The notes: generated by a model from the letters alone, not told the origin. Numbered from the stretch's first letter, positions 23,755 through 35,996 are shown. The stretch is DNA of 64,000 nucleotides from Lonicera japonica (GCA_021464415.1 CM038465.1:81068919-81132918); one strand, 5' to 3'. Made by a program: numbers and translations.

Positions 23755-24057
23755 AATGTGTATGTACCTTTAATATCAAAGAAAGGAGGAATTCTATTTA
23801 AAATCAAACGTGGCAGTATTTCACCCAAGTGAGAGTATTCATGTTCCACATTTTTGGAGAAAGATAATTTTAGAAAATACACAAAAATGATCGAGAAAGA
23901 TAAAGTGTAGTGTAGTTTAACTATATCATATTAACTTTTGTTGATGAAATTTAATAATAACATTTGAATCAGTGTTTTTACAATGATGAAATTTGGTGGG
24001 AAGTGCTAAACAAATTAAATCAGTCAATAATTGTAGATAGATATATAAAGGAAAGTG

Positions 24058-24214
24058 ATAACATGTGTCGATATATGTTAAAATTATTATAAATGAAATT
24101 AATTAAATTTTGTATGAGAATCTGTGTTATATTTAATGAATATTAGGTGTTAGTTATTTTTAAAAATAAATAATTAACTTGTATTATTAAGGTACACGTT
24201 AACATAATTTATAT
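24058..24214. mobile_element. Short MITE, family E copy 1
   Basis: The left end GTGATAACATGTGTCG and right end GGTACACGTTAACAT are imperfect inverted repeats. The same arrangement recurs at 32283-32434, with a shared internal ATTATAAAT-like core and CTGTGTT/CGTGTGTG block. It is noncoding. Confidence 0.45.
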
Positions 24215-26159
24215 ATAAATGTAAAATATGTATATTTGTTGAAAGACATTGGTGACCTAACAGAATAAGTGCCATAGTCAAATTGGACGCTAGCTTGTAT
24301 AATGCTAAGCCAAGCTGGGCCCAATTAAGCATCCAACTTGTTCATTAAATTAAATGTGTACACATCCCACGTGTGTCATTCTATCTGAAAGATTTTTATA
24401 ATAGTATGTATGATATATTAATTTTAACTTATCTGAAATTATAATCAATTTTTTTGTCACCTATATATGCTTAATTATTATCAAGAAGAGGCTTAATCTC
24501 TCTGTTAAATTATATAAATTATACATTATTGAGTGACTGCATAAGCATAATTAATTAGTGTCATGTAATATTGTGGAGCCAGACTTCCTTATTCTTTTTG
24601 TTGGTTATTAACGATAATTTTATATAAAATAGTAATATTGTTAAAATATTATTATGTTCGCCAAAATATAGTACTATTTCAGAAGTTAAATAAATTTTAT
24701 TTTTTTTTGACAATATCAATAATTACTTTAGAAATAATTCTATATAAAGTAGTAATTTTATTATTTATTTTAAGGAGCTGCTGCTTTGAATTAATAGTAC
24801 GTGCAATTATATGATAAGTGATACAAAATAGGCAGGGATTGAAAACTAAGTGTAGCAATTGGTGAGGAGTAGATATACATATATATATATATAAATATGG
24901 TCCCCTTTTATTTGTGGTGGTGGCCTGAGGACTTAAAAGCTGATTTGATAGAATTAGATTCCTCAAAATAATAGTGATCATACATTGCTCTTTTCTTTAA
25001 TTTCTTGTCTAGCTATAACCAGCCAAAATCTGAATTGAAGAAGAGAAAAAAAAATGCAATAAAATATATTTATTTTCATTGAAAGATAAACATATTTTTC
25101 AACCTATTTTCTTTGGTTACATACTTTTCATCTAGGATTATAATTTTGCTTTGAAATGCGTTTTCAATTAATCTAATTTTTAAAAAAGATAAGAAGGTAA
25201 GAATTAAATTGCCTGAAATTATAATATTGCAATTCTTGTACCATGAATTTGAGTGGAATGTGTTACCTTTATATTTTAGACGAACAAACATCACCAAAAA
25301 AATAACATGTGAAGAGTTTCTAATTCTTTTCCAAATTTTCGTGATTGAAGTTTTTGACATGGAAAAAAATGGTAACAAAAAAATTTCTAGCAATGCTTAT
25401 TTTTTATATTTAAAAAAGCTCTTATATATATTTTTCGGTGGCTGAAACTATGATGATAGGACAATTTGTTTTCCACTTACTATTATAAAACAAGAGTTGG
25501 GTTAAACAAATGTTGAAACGTTTAGTAGTAATAGGATCTTTTATAAATTCACCGACCAAATACATTCTTAATTTTTCTATATTTTGTCACTTATGATAAA
25601 GTTACGATCATAGATGTTGTAAAATGAAATGTCCTCTATAAATATTATATCTAAGTTTAAAATAAATTAAATATATAAAGATAGAGTAGTACGATGGTAA
25701 GTGCTTTACATGATAAATTATGAATATTTATTTTAATTAACATATTTTTGGACTTTGAGTTGGTTATTTAACTTTTTTTATTTTAAAAAAACAACTAACA
25801 GTATTTATTTTAAAACTAACACTATAAAAGTTAATGGTTCAATTTGAGATATTTAAAAAAAAAAAAAACAAAAAAAAACTAACACTAATTTTTTAATTTC
25901 GTACTATTTCTTAAGTATTTGATATGGCTTACGTATCATAATAAATTCTACCACATTATTATTTACTATTAATTAGTAATAATATAAAATGCTGTCATTT
26001 ATAAAATAATTAATATACTTAATAGACAATATTTGACTATTCATTACTGTTGAAAATCTTAAAAATATATTAATTTATGTAAGTACTTTTCATAAGTCTA
26101 TAGTATATAATATAATATTGCGCTATTTTATATTATATATATATATATATATATTCATA
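24215..26159. other. AT-rich intergenic DNA, no gene seen
   Basis: Open frames here (24697-24981, 25076-25393, 25209-25445) are AT-rich, lack family similarity and overlap on both strands. I see no supported feature. Confidence 0.45.
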
Positions 26160-26339
26160 TTCACTTGTGATCAGAAAATACAAATTATACCGGAATTCTC
26201 CGGACAAATAGTCGTTGATGAAAAAGCTTGTTTGTTAGAAAAACAAAGACGTCGGTGAAAAAGTTGGGGGAAAAGAAAGTAAATTTTTTATTTAATTTAA
26301 AAAAAGAAAAAGAAAATGAAAAAGAAAAAGGGTTTGTTG

Positions 26340-26640
26340 AAAAAAGTAAGTTGACTAGCCTTTAGGACAAGGCGTTGTTAACGCTCCCAATTTTGAGCGT
26401 GGTAAGCACTGGCCGTAGATTTCTGCCGCATAAACGAACGGTGGGGATTATGCGTATTTCACAATTTCCCATTATGGAGCGTCAGAGATTAAAAAGCCAA
26501 ACATCGAGATGGAAGGAAGAAGACTTTATACGCGCTCCCACCACTTGAGCTGCTTTTCATAGTTTATATACAACCCTCTCCTTATCACTTTTATTTTCAT
26601 TTTCTCTTCTCTTCTCTTTGTCTAATATATATATATATAT
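26340..26640 (+). promoter_or_regulatory. Promoter-like GC-richer island without a recognisable gene
   Basis: Within very AT-rich DNA, this stretch is markedly richer in G and C. It contains a TATA-like AGTTTATATACAA (about 26561-26573) followed by a pyrimidine-rich leader (TTCTCTTCTCTTCTC, about 26600-26615). It also carries an inverted pair ACGCTC...GAGCGT near 26381-26400 and further GAGCG/CGCTC copies. This is the architecture of a plant core promoter on the plus strand. No coding frame follows before the LINE at 27220, so it may be a promoter whose gene is lost or unrecognised. Confidence 0.3.
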
Positions 26641-27219
26641 ATATATTTTTCCTTCACTTTTAATTGATAGTTTTTACAAAATTCACTCGCTACGTTTCTA
26701 ATTTGGAATCAAAATTCAAACTGTAAGAGAAAGAATCTCTAAACTAACACCAAGTTATTTTTACAGTATTACAGTATATATATATATATTTCTTAAATTT
26801 TTGTAGTATGCAAATTATTATTGTAAATGATATCACATTTTTTTGAAATCATGAGGTTTACTTTGTGATTCTAAATTGTTATTTTTTTTTAATACGAACA
26901 ATGATTCTACAACATAACTTCACTTTTTTAAAAAAATAATAATATATATAATCATAATTTTTCATTGTTTTACAAAATTAAGGAAAAATCAATGATTCTA
27001 CGACACAACTTCACTCTCTTTGTCTAATATTATAAAATATTCTTCCTTTAATTTTTACTAAATCTTAACTTTTTTCAATTATCTAATAAAGAGAATGTGA
27101 CTATTTTTTTACATTTTCTTTCTCATTCATCCTCCAATTATTTTGGCACGAGGGGCAAGAGCGTCGAAAGTATAATTTCTGAACAAACGCAAGGCGGAAA
27201 AAAAAGTGATATTGCAAAG

Positions 27220-28557
27220 ATTTTTTTTTTTTTTTTTTTGAGCAAGGGAGGCAACAGCCAACCCCAAAAGATTTATTCACTAAAAAAACAAATTAATTAC
27301 AACTTGGAGTATCTTATATTTTTCAACCCTTCTCTATCGACTCTCACTATACCTTTGAGCTTTCTAGGTAATTCCTCTCTGCAGAAAATATACATTCTTT
27401 TCTTTTGATACCCCTAATTCACTAAAAAAATCAGCAGCTTGATTATTTTCTCTATAGGTATATATGACTAATGCTATAATCCATGTGGCCTAACATAATT
27501 TTAATCTTCCTTGCTTCATAAGCAATACTCCAAGGGAATGCCATAAAACCAACAATAACATTTTTCGACATTAGCAAATCTACCTCAATGTCAATGTGAT
27601 TAAAACCTTTATCCCTGCAAATTTATAATCCTTGAAAAAGAGCACGAGCTTCAGCAATTGAGCTCGTAGTCCTAAAATAATAATTCGCACAACAAAATAA
27701 TACTTGTCCTTTCTCTTCTCTAAGAATACTCCCACCTCCCCCCTCTCCAGGATTACCTTTACAGCACCCATTCGTGTTTAGTTTGTATCGACCTATTTTG
27801 GGGCAAATCCCTTTAGTAGTAATCCACACCTTCCTATCAAATCTGAAACTTTCACCTCGAACAGTTGCAAGATATAACTGTCTATAGACTTCCTTTTTAA
27901 AAGAATTGGAGACCCCAACATAATAGCTTTAATCGAGCTTTAATCCGGCAAATAACGTGAAAGGCCCTTCCAATCTGGTTTTCATATTTTCCTTTGTTTC
28001 GATGAAGCCATAATTCCCAGCATATACAATTCGGAATAAGAGATAATATGGCCTTATAACAAGGGGATCTCATCTTATTTAACCACCAAGCATTAACTTT
28101 CATTTGCAAATTCGAAGCCGAAGCTTGTATAGACAAACTATGCTCAAAATAATCCCACACTTGAGTAGCTATAGAACTATGCACAAAAACATGACCAACT
28201 GATTCTAAAGCCCTTCTTCATTAAACAATCATCCAAAAGGAGTTTATTTTGCAAGGCTCTCTAAGTGAGAAACGACCAACGGAACCAAAGCATGCCAAAC
28301 CTAGCGACCAGTACCCAAAATATTACCCTTGACTCTCACCTTATCCCACGCTGTTTTAATTGTAAAGTTCCCATTCGTCGACTCCTCCCACACGCATCTA
28401 TCAGCTTTAGAATTTAGTAGCTCAATTATCCCAGACATAGCATGTTTAATATCAACTGCTAAATCTATGTCAACAAATTTCTCACACAAAGCTTCTTTAA
28501 CTGAAATGGAAGAATGACCACTACCTTCAGTAGCAACCCTATCCTCCCCCCACTATT
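27220..28557 (-). mobile_element. 5'-truncated LINE: zf-RVT and RNase H end with poly(A) tail
   Basis: Read on the minus strand it first gives a zf-RVT-like region (WEESTNGNFTIKTAW, then SSIATQVWDYFEHSL, then ICWELWLHRNK). It then gives an RNase H domain: KLNTNGCCKGNPGEGGGG, SIAEARALFQGL, EVDLLMSKNVIVGF and YRENNQAADF. It ends in GTTGCCTCCCTTGCTC followed by an A-run (27220-27239 as T on the plus strand), the normal LINE 3' end. Reverse transcriptase and upstream parts are missing, as expected for 5' truncation during insertion. Stops and frame shifts make it inactive. I found no clear target duplication. Confidence 0.85.
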
Positions 28558-28857
28558 TGTCATACCAAAAATGGAGGAAGACTTGTTTTATATTTTATAA
28601 AAGTTATTATAAATAATATAACATTTATTGTAGATTTTATTTTTTTTGAGTGATTATAAATAACTTTTGGCCAATCACTTTTTACTCAATTTAATTAGTA
28701 TTACATATAAATTAAGGAGATGCAATATCTTTGCCGTTGCTCACAATGTGTACCAACTCTTTGGAACAAGTACTTTTCCAAGTGAAAATTGAAATGTCGT
28801 TGCAACTTCTAAGTAAACTGGAGTTGTTATCGTATTTTTTTTCCTACAAATTGTAAA

Positions 28858-29576
28858 TATTGAGAATGATTGGATTAAACTATTGTCATATCAGAAAAAT
28901 GTAAAATTTAATATAAATTAGTAAGATGTATAGTGTGCTCAATTCGTTCGCCTGCTCACGAGAACCACAGTGAATGCATCATGGATCCAACAATTAGTAT
29001 CAAAGCCGATGGTAAATCTACAAGTTTGAAGGAGTACATGTAGCAGACTCAGTGGAATCTAAGGTGGTGAGTCGTTACAAAAACATCACTGTAGCTGAAC
29101 TCGATGGAGCTTATGGTGGAGTCTGACTTGGAAAAGTCAGGGGTGGAGTCGCCGCGATCTACATACACCGTGGTACTGTAGGTTCCTCGAGTTTCATAAA
29201 AATAGGTGTATAATTGTGGATGTAGCATTGACAAGTTGGATGATTGTGTGAACGGTACGGTGTTGAGTGTTGTCTACGTGGATTTAGTCCAAGGTACAGC
29301 CAAAGATGGATTGGTTTGATGAACCAAGGTGAAAATTATTAAGAATAGTTGACTCAAACCATTGTCACATTATAAAATATAAAATTCAACATGACTTTTT
29401 AAAATGAGGAGTGCTATTACATAGTAACAAGGGAGTTTAAAAAAAAATTACACATATAACTTAAAAGTATTTAAGTCGTAGATAGTATTATTACTATACA
29501 TATTGACAAATGAGTTTAATTAATCCGTTCGCTCGCTCACAAAAACCACGGCCCCACGGGCCCATCAGTTAAAACA
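28858..29576 (+). mobile_element. TRIM-like miniature LTR retroelement, degraded
   Basis: Two related direct repeats flank a 345-bp noncoding core. The first (28858-28992) begins TATTGAGAATGATTGGATTA and contains TTCGTTCGCCTGCTCACGAG. The second (29337-29576) begins TATTAAGAATAGTTGACTCA and contains CCGTTCGCTCGCTCACAAAA. Just after the first repeat lies TTAGTATCAAAGCC, a decayed form of the plant primer-binding site TTGGTATCAGAGCC. A purine-rich GAACCAAGGTGAAAA precedes the second repeat. Short LTRs, a PBS and no coding capacity are the definition of a TRIM. The second repeat is about 100 bases longer, from an insertion there or a deletion in the first. Confidence 0.7.
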
Positions 29577-31218
29577 AATGAAACATCTCTCTATGGAGAA
29601 AAATTAAGGTTGCAACCACGTTATTATAATAATTTAAAATCACAAAATGTATAACAAAAGGATTTAGAATTGCCATTTAGGCACTATTTAAAATTGAAAT
29701 ACCACTTCTTCGAAATTCAAGGTCACAAAACACGCCCAGAAAAATTTAGAACATCAGAATTTGATGAAAATAAGATAATCATATGGGATGGATAAACAAT
29801 GAATCACAAAAATACTTTCTAATATAATTATCAATAATGACTATAAAGTTGATGTGGTAAAAAAATAAATTTGTGAAAGTGATCATTCTCTTAATGTCAC
29901 GTAATCTTTTTTGTCTACATATGTTGTATATATTCGATATACAATCATTAAGTTTTGGTTTTATGAATTTTTTTTATGGACAACATATTAAACAATTTCA
30001 TTGGGAATGTTTTTCTTAAGACGTGCCATCAAATAAGCTTTTAATTTTTATGCCACATAAAAAAGACATGCTCCTCATTTAGGAATTTTTTCTCTTTGGT
30101 ATAACATTGAGACTAATAGACAAAGAAAGAAAGAGTAACTACATCTATGTACGTATAAATTGGAAAACGTTAAATATGATTATGATATTAAATTATGGTG
30201 ATTTTCTTATTTGGGCCATATTGTCATTAACGTTGTAGAAAAATATTTGGTAATGCCAAAGTTTGAATGTATAATTTCTTGGTTACTAGAAATGATTTTG
30301 ATCATTGAGGTATCACTTCGTTCATTTATTTTTTTCATTATAACAGGAATTTATCGACAATGCGTGGATGAAAATCAAGCATGCACATACATAACGTGTG
30401 ATTTACATAGATAAAAGAATGAATATGCGCACACACGTATATCTATATATATATAATTTAATTTTGCCTAAATAAAATCAATCATAAGCTAGTCTAATAC
30501 GTACCTTCACCAAAGGAGACCAAATCAAACCAAAACGATTCAATACGACAGCTTGTTAACTAATTTAAATCTCAAAGTCAAACTAAAAAAATCACAAAAT
30601 AAGCTTAAGAGATCAATCGAATAATTCTTGTTTCACCAATCAGTGATTATTTTTTAATATAATTATTTAAGCCCGGCATAAATTATTAAATGTATAAAAC
30701 CACAAGCAGCCGCCTCAGTGGGTTTGTGCATACCAAATTGCAATAAAGATGTGTTTAAACCAACAAATCCGAAATTAATTAGGTAAAAGAACAGAGACCA
30801 TCATCACCGACTTAATCTATAATTAAATGTAACTATATAAGCTGCGTGTCTTATTTTTTAAAGTTATTTCTAACTTCTTATCTTTTCATTTTTCATTTTT
30901 TAAATAACTTTTTTTTCTTTTTTCATTTCATATTTTTTTAAAAAACATATACTAATTTGATTATAATTAGTGATGAAGAACAAATTTGTAATGTACCGAA
31001 AAAGATAATGTATTTTAAATCTCATAATGATACATGCAACATCATTTCTATCTATAGTCATAATAGTAGAAATTTGCTCATTACTCTGAAAGCATGTATA
31101 ATTAACCTGTATCACAAAATTTCTTAGAAATAATATAGAACGTACTTCCCTTTTTAACTTGCTTAAAAAGTTGTTTTAGGACTAAACTTTATCTTCGATT
31201 TGAAAAATACTTGACACT
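29577..31218. other. AT-rich intergenic DNA, no gene seen
   Basis: Short frames such as 30211-30414 and 30900-31115 show no family similarity or splice context. Confidence 0.45.
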
Positions 31219-31523
31219 AGGAGTTCGTTTCATAATAAAATGAAAAAAAAAATAAAAAAATAATTGGAATAAGTTGTAAAATAAATTGAGGGACGAGGTG
31301 CGATATTCTCTTATTATTTTTTGACTTTTCAGTGGAAATTTTTTCCTTCAGTTACAAGCAAGAAAATCTTTTCATAAAAAAAAGAAAAAGGAAAAAAAAA
31401 AGATGGAAGATATCTCATAAATATAAGCATAAAATGAAAATATCACTGAACTTATTTTTTCACTTCTCACAAATATTAATTATTTTTACTATTATCTTAT
31501 ATTTTGTTATCAAACGGGGCTTC
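31219..31523. mobile_element. MITE family A copy 2, decayed ends
   Basis: The left end GGAGTTCGTTTCATAATAAA and the reverse-complemented right end AAGCCCCGTTTGATAACAAA are imperfect inverted repeats. The interior shares the family's CTTATTTTTTCACTTCTCAC-type block with the copies at 3155 and 48525. The TTA duplication is no longer exact. Confidence 0.6.
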
Positions 31524-32282
31524 TCTCAAAAGCAAAGGAAAATACTTTGACGCTAATTAAGAATTGGGATAGCGGTAGGAGGTTATTTATAATATAAGGG
31601 AAAGAAGGCCGAATACATCATTCGCTTAAAAGCCCATGTGATTGTAATTAAGGGCTCAAAATTGTTTTCTTATTTTCAAACAACATTTACACCCTTAAAT
31701 GTATTTTTACTCTTACACTAAAGTGTGAAATCAAGAGTGAAAAACACATATACTCTAAACATAAAAAATCAAATACACCACATCCACTCTAGATACTCTA
31801 CTTTTTTAAATTATTTTCTACCTCATCAATATACTTTTAAAAAATTTAAGCTATATCTTTAAATCTAAAAATCAGATTTTAATAAAAAAAATTATATTTG
31901 ATACTAATTAAGATTAGCAAAACAAGATCTATTGTGATGATAAAATTATATACATTTTTTTAAAGAAAAACTATTATATACATTTAAAAGCATAATTCAA
32001 GGGGTGGTACATTAGCGGTCATTTCAAATGGTGTGCATACTCAGAATGTAGTAAATAAAGGGGTGCATAGTTTGATTAATGCAATTTACTGCTTAATTAG
32101 ACGAACCATACCGCTTCAATGGATTTTTGCATAATCAATCGGTTGGACTGTCAGATTGGCTTGAACTACCTTCTTATTTGACCCATAAACTTTTAAATTT
32201 AATTTAGCATCCAAGTTATAATTTTTTTAATTTTTTTTCTAAAAATAAAGTTGTGTAAGACTACGTATTAAAATATAGAAAA
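31524..32282. other. AT-rich intergenic DNA, no gene seen
   Basis: Nothing recognisable was found in this stretch. Confidence 0.45.
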
Positions 32283-32434
32283 ATGATAACATGTGCCCTA
32301 AGAGGACATGTAGGGCACATGTTAAAACTGTTATAAATTGAAAGAATGAACTCGTGTGTGAAAATATGGATGTTGAGATTTTATTATTTCCAAATATAAG
32401 TGCTTAATTTATATCTTTAAGACACATGTTAACA
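32283..32434. mobile_element. Short MITE, family E copy 2
   Basis: The left end ATGATAACATGTGCCCTAAG and the reverse complement of the right end (CATGTTAACATGTGTCTTAA) are inverted repeats. A second short palindromic block (TGCCCTAAGAGGACATGTAG / GGGCACATG) lies inside the left end. It resembles 24058-24214. Confidence 0.5.
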
Positions 32435-32695
32435 TGAACGAAATATATATATTTATACGCCATAGTTTGCTAAAAGTCACATTTCAATAGGAAGGAAAAA
32501 TAACAATATGGTTAATTTATTTTTTTTAGAAATAAATGAAACCGAGTGCAATTTGGCCCAACTTTTATTATTCAAAAACTAAAAGCCAAATTTATATATA
32601 TATATATATATATTTTACACTGGACTAGACTGCAAGCAAAAATGACCGATCAAAATATGTCAGTTCAAGTTGTTTGGGTCAATTTTATTCCTTTA

Positions 32696-33175
32696 GGTCT
32701 CGTTTGATTCAGGTATTAGAGTCAGTGAGATTAATAATACTAGTATTAATAGTATTAGATTATTAATCATGGTATTAATTTAATACTAATACCCTATTTG
32801 ATTCATGCAGTATTAATATTGGAATATCTTATGCTGATGTTAATACCATATTTGGCTCTGTAACTCGTATACGGGATTATATTTTGGAATAACAAAAAAA
32901 AAATTATTATTATTATTATTATTATTATTAGGTGGTGGTGGTGGCATTTTTGAAAATATTATTATAGTAATGGCATTTTTGAAAATATATGGTTCATTTT
33001 TATTAATCCCGAATAAACAATACCACCCCCGTATTAAATTATACCACAAAGAGTAGGATTAAGTTAGTCCTGGTATTAGTAATACTAGCACATTTGTGCA
33101 AACCAAACAAGATATTATAAAAAAGTGGTATTAATAATCTCATCTCACTTTTTAATACCTGAATCAAACGAGGCC
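32696..33175. mobile_element. MITE, Tourist-like, family C
   Basis: This 480-bp element is flanked by TTA (32693-32695 and 33176-33178). Its ends are GGTCTCGTTTGATTCAGGTA and, reverse-complemented, GGCCTCGTTTGATTCAGGTA. The interior contains an (ATT)n tract and a GGT repeat (about 32907-32943). It has no transposase and is only 188 bases from the MULE that follows. Confidence 0.9.
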
Positions 33176-33363
33176 TTAATGCGTTAGGGTTAATTATAAA
33201 CTCTCAACTTTTCACAATTCTTATTCTTAACTTTCACATATTTTATTTTTACTATACTGTCAAATTTTATTTATTTTACCGAATCGACTAATACGAATAT
33301 ACCGTAGTATCTATTATATATAAGTAAAACGGAAAAAGTCATCTGTATCTCTCTTATTTATTA

Positions 33364-34206
33364 GAATAAATACCATCAATGGCTACTCAACTATTGTCAA
33401 ATTTTACCAATTGCCACTAAATTTCATTTAGTCACGATTAAACCATTAAACTTTTAAAAAGTACTGCCAGTAGCCACTCCGTCAAATTTCAATGTTAATT
33501 TTTGGCGGGAACCATGTCACGTGATTCCCATGTACTATAGAAGGGGCATTTAAGTTTTTTTCCTTTTCTTCTCTTTTTTCATCTTCATCTTCCAAACCCA
33601 GTAGCTAGCTAGGTGGACCACCATGGCCACCACCACAACCACTCCTCATCGCCACGGCATCATCCACCACCTCCTTAGAGAGATCGAGTCATCTGAGCTT
33701 GAGCTCACACCTTCCGAGTTCTGCTCACTCGCCACAACCACCATCTCCCGACATCTCATCTCGTCATAGTTTACCTTTAATCGTCGGTGGGGACGGAGGA
33801 CTGTCAGAGGAAGAAGAAATGAGAAGCAGAAGTTCAAAAGAAATGGTAAGAAGAAAGGGGAAGAAGAAGTTTTAGAGGGGAATAAATTCAGAGGAAAAAA
33901 GAAAGATGGCGAAATTAGGAGAAAAAGAAATTCAGAGAAAAAATTCGGAGAAGGAGAAATGGGAAGAAGAAGAAAGAAAAGAAAAAGAAAAGGGGAAAAA
34001 AGAAAAGGAAAAAGACTAAAATACCCATAACATATCACATGATAACCAGATGGGATGGTTTCCGTAAAAAACTAATGGGGATATTTGATGGAGTGGCCAT
34101 TGTTAGTATTTTTTAAAAGTGTAATGATTCAATTGTAACTAAATGAAGTCTAGTAGTCATTGGTAGAATTTTCCAATAGTCGAGTGACCATTGATGGTAT
34201 TTACTC
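33364..34206. mobile_element. Mutator-like (MULE) non-autonomous element with 9-bp target duplication
   Basis: The 843-bp element is bounded by TATTTATTA at 33355-33363 and again at 34207-34215, a perfect 9-bp duplication diagnostic of Mutator-type transposition. Its terminal inverted repeats run about 120 bases. They start GAATAAATACCATCAATGG on the left and GAGTAAATACCATCAATGG on the right (reverse complement), and both contain a CATTTAGT block. The interior is GC-richer than the surroundings and encodes a short clean frame (33623-33769) followed by purine-rich sequence. It lacks a transposase, so it would move only with help from a related autonomous MULE. Host fragments inside MULEs are known as Pack-MULEs, and this interior may be one. 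Confidence 0.92.
33623..33769 (+). CDS. Short ORF (48 aa) inside the MULE, possible captured gene fragment
   Basis: The ATG sits in a good context (CCACCATGGCC). It is preceded by a pyrimidine-rich leader (TTCCTTTTCTTCTC) and a GCTAGCTAGG stretch, as in a plant 5' UTR. The product begins MATTTTTPHRHGIIHHLLRE, continues IESSELELTPSEFC and ends SRHLISS with a TAG stop. Codon use is GC-richer than nearby noncoding DNA. I do not recognise the family. It could be the 5' exon of a host gene picked up by the MULE, cut short by the stop or by loss of an intron donor. Whether it is expressed cannot be told. Confidence 0.35.
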   Translation: MATTTTTPHRHGIIHHLLREIESSELELTPSEFCSLATTTISRHLISS

Positions 34207-34215
34207 TATTTATTA

Positions 34216-35046
34216 TGGCATTATTATCCACCAGTTTCTCTTTAACACTAGGGTTCTAATTAAGCGATATCTCCATCGAACCTCTCATCTTCCATCAGTT
34301 GAACTGATTGCTTGGCATTTTCTCCATTCAGCCACCAATACGAACCAGCCATTAATGTATTTGGGTCCTTCATAACAAATAATTTGTTTTTAGCAATTTC
34401 CATTAGGTAGTGCTTATGCCCTTTTCCTTTTACATTATGTTAATGGTTTTAGGGCCCTGATTTAGTTTCTTTTTTTTGTTTACATAGTTGAAGGCAACTA
34501 TATATGAAAATAAACATCCTCTTTCTATAATTGTTCAAAAGGTAATAATCATTTATTTATATAATTTTTTAATTTTGCAAATGAAGATTTTTCAGCACTT
34601 TCAAATAATGGTTCTTTTCAAAATTAGAGAACTTACCTATTTTATGTTATATAATAGTGTTATTCTTGGATGATGGTTTATTTAATACCAAATTCTTTTC
34701 ATAACTTCATATAAGTACTTTAATCTGCTGTATATCGTAATCAGTCATGCTTTTCCCCACATGATCTTCTAAAAAATTTGATGTTTATAAGTCTATACAT
34801 GTTTGATTCATCTTTTTAAAGGCTTGCCCATTTGTTTCTCTTTTCCTCTTTAACAATAATTGTGATTAGGGGTTTTGAAGTACGTTATGGCTTTATCAGT
34901 TAGCTTTTCTTTTTCTCTTTCCTTATTAAATTAAGAGTTTTTAACGAATTGCAAATAAGATATTTGGTGATTTTTTTTCTTCTTATAAGTTAAATAGGGA
35001 ATCAACAAAGTACTCATTGTAGCAAAAAGAAGTTTAAAGGCTTCAA
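34216..35046. other. AT-rich intergenic DNA, no gene seen
   Basis: Short frames only (for example 34488-34673), with no supported feature. Confidence 0.45.
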
Positions 35047-35051
35047 ATATC

Positions 35052-35996
35052 TGTTAGTGAAAACGAGAATAAATTAATAAAATGTAAGATCGAGTCTCGT
35101 GTTTCACACGATCTCCTTAAAATAATTACGCCGCCTCCCGTGGTGCTTTGAGGCTTGCTACGACATTTGTCTCCCAGGATGAAACGGTGTAAAGAGTGTC
35201 TACCTTAGCACTTGGGCGTCACTCACAGAATGAACTTATATGTGTATGAGCTTTATCATCAGACGAAGCCAAACTGATAATAGTAAATGAGAGAATTCGA
35301 GTAGAGATGATGAGTGTAGTGTGGTGTGGAATGAGATCCTAAAGCCTTCAATTTATACAAGGGGGAGGAGCCTTTGTATTAATTCATGCATTAATCAAAA
35401 ATCGTTTTTTAGTGTTAATTACAATAATTAAACAAAACCGTTTTTAAGATGTAATACGAATTAATACAAATGTTTTGAATTTTAAATCTCTCATTAAATA
35501 AAAAAACGGGTGTCATTAAAGAGATTAAATGGAGAAGAAGAAAAATAAACTTGCTCTAGGTGCAAAACTTGACCTCGCACGGCTGGTCATTTTCGGAGCG
35601 ACATTCGTGTCCGCAGGTGCGGACGCACACAAGCCAAGCTTGTGTCAGGCCAAATTCAGTCCGTAATTTGCACCCCATTGCGCCAAGATGCGCCTGGATG
35701 CACGCACACAAGCCAAGCTAGTGAAAAGTTATCCTTTATAAACTCATAATTTTTTCCCAAAATTCCAATGTGGGACTTAACCTTTCCCATTCCATTTTCC
35801 ATCTCAAGTAGTTCACTTTGGGTGACAATTTCTTATTCACCCCATATCCATTTTGAGCATACAAATATACAATTTTGATGTACTTTTGGAGGAGAACATG
35901 AATTTATTATTTTCTTTCACAACCGAGTGTGAAATCCCGTTTAAAATTATCCTCAAAATGGCTCAAAAATGACTTTAATGTCTATTTTTTCCAACA
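35052..35996 (-). repeat. Solo LTR of a retrotransposon, 945 bp, perfect 5-bp duplication
   Basis: On the minus strand it starts TGTTGGAAAA and ends CACTAACA, with TG...CA ends. The 5 bases ATATC flank it on both sides (35047-35051 and 35997-36001). A TATA-like CTTGTATAAATTGAAGG lies on the minus strand near 35350-35366, showing orientation. The core is GC-rich and contains GTCCCACATTGGAA (minus strand), common in plant LTRs. No internal region or second LTR is near, so the element was removed by LTR-LTR recombination. The superfamily cannot be told from the LTR alone. Confidence 0.88.

Noticed and set aside
27097..27408. Plus-strand frame of 103 codons
   Set aside because: It reads through the LINE poly(T) tail (run of Phe) and the antisense of the LINE 3' end.
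33646..34038. 130-codon minus-strand frame
   Set aside because: It is the complement of a purine-rich low-complexity tract inside the MULE, giving Phe/Ser/Pro runs; not treated as a gene.
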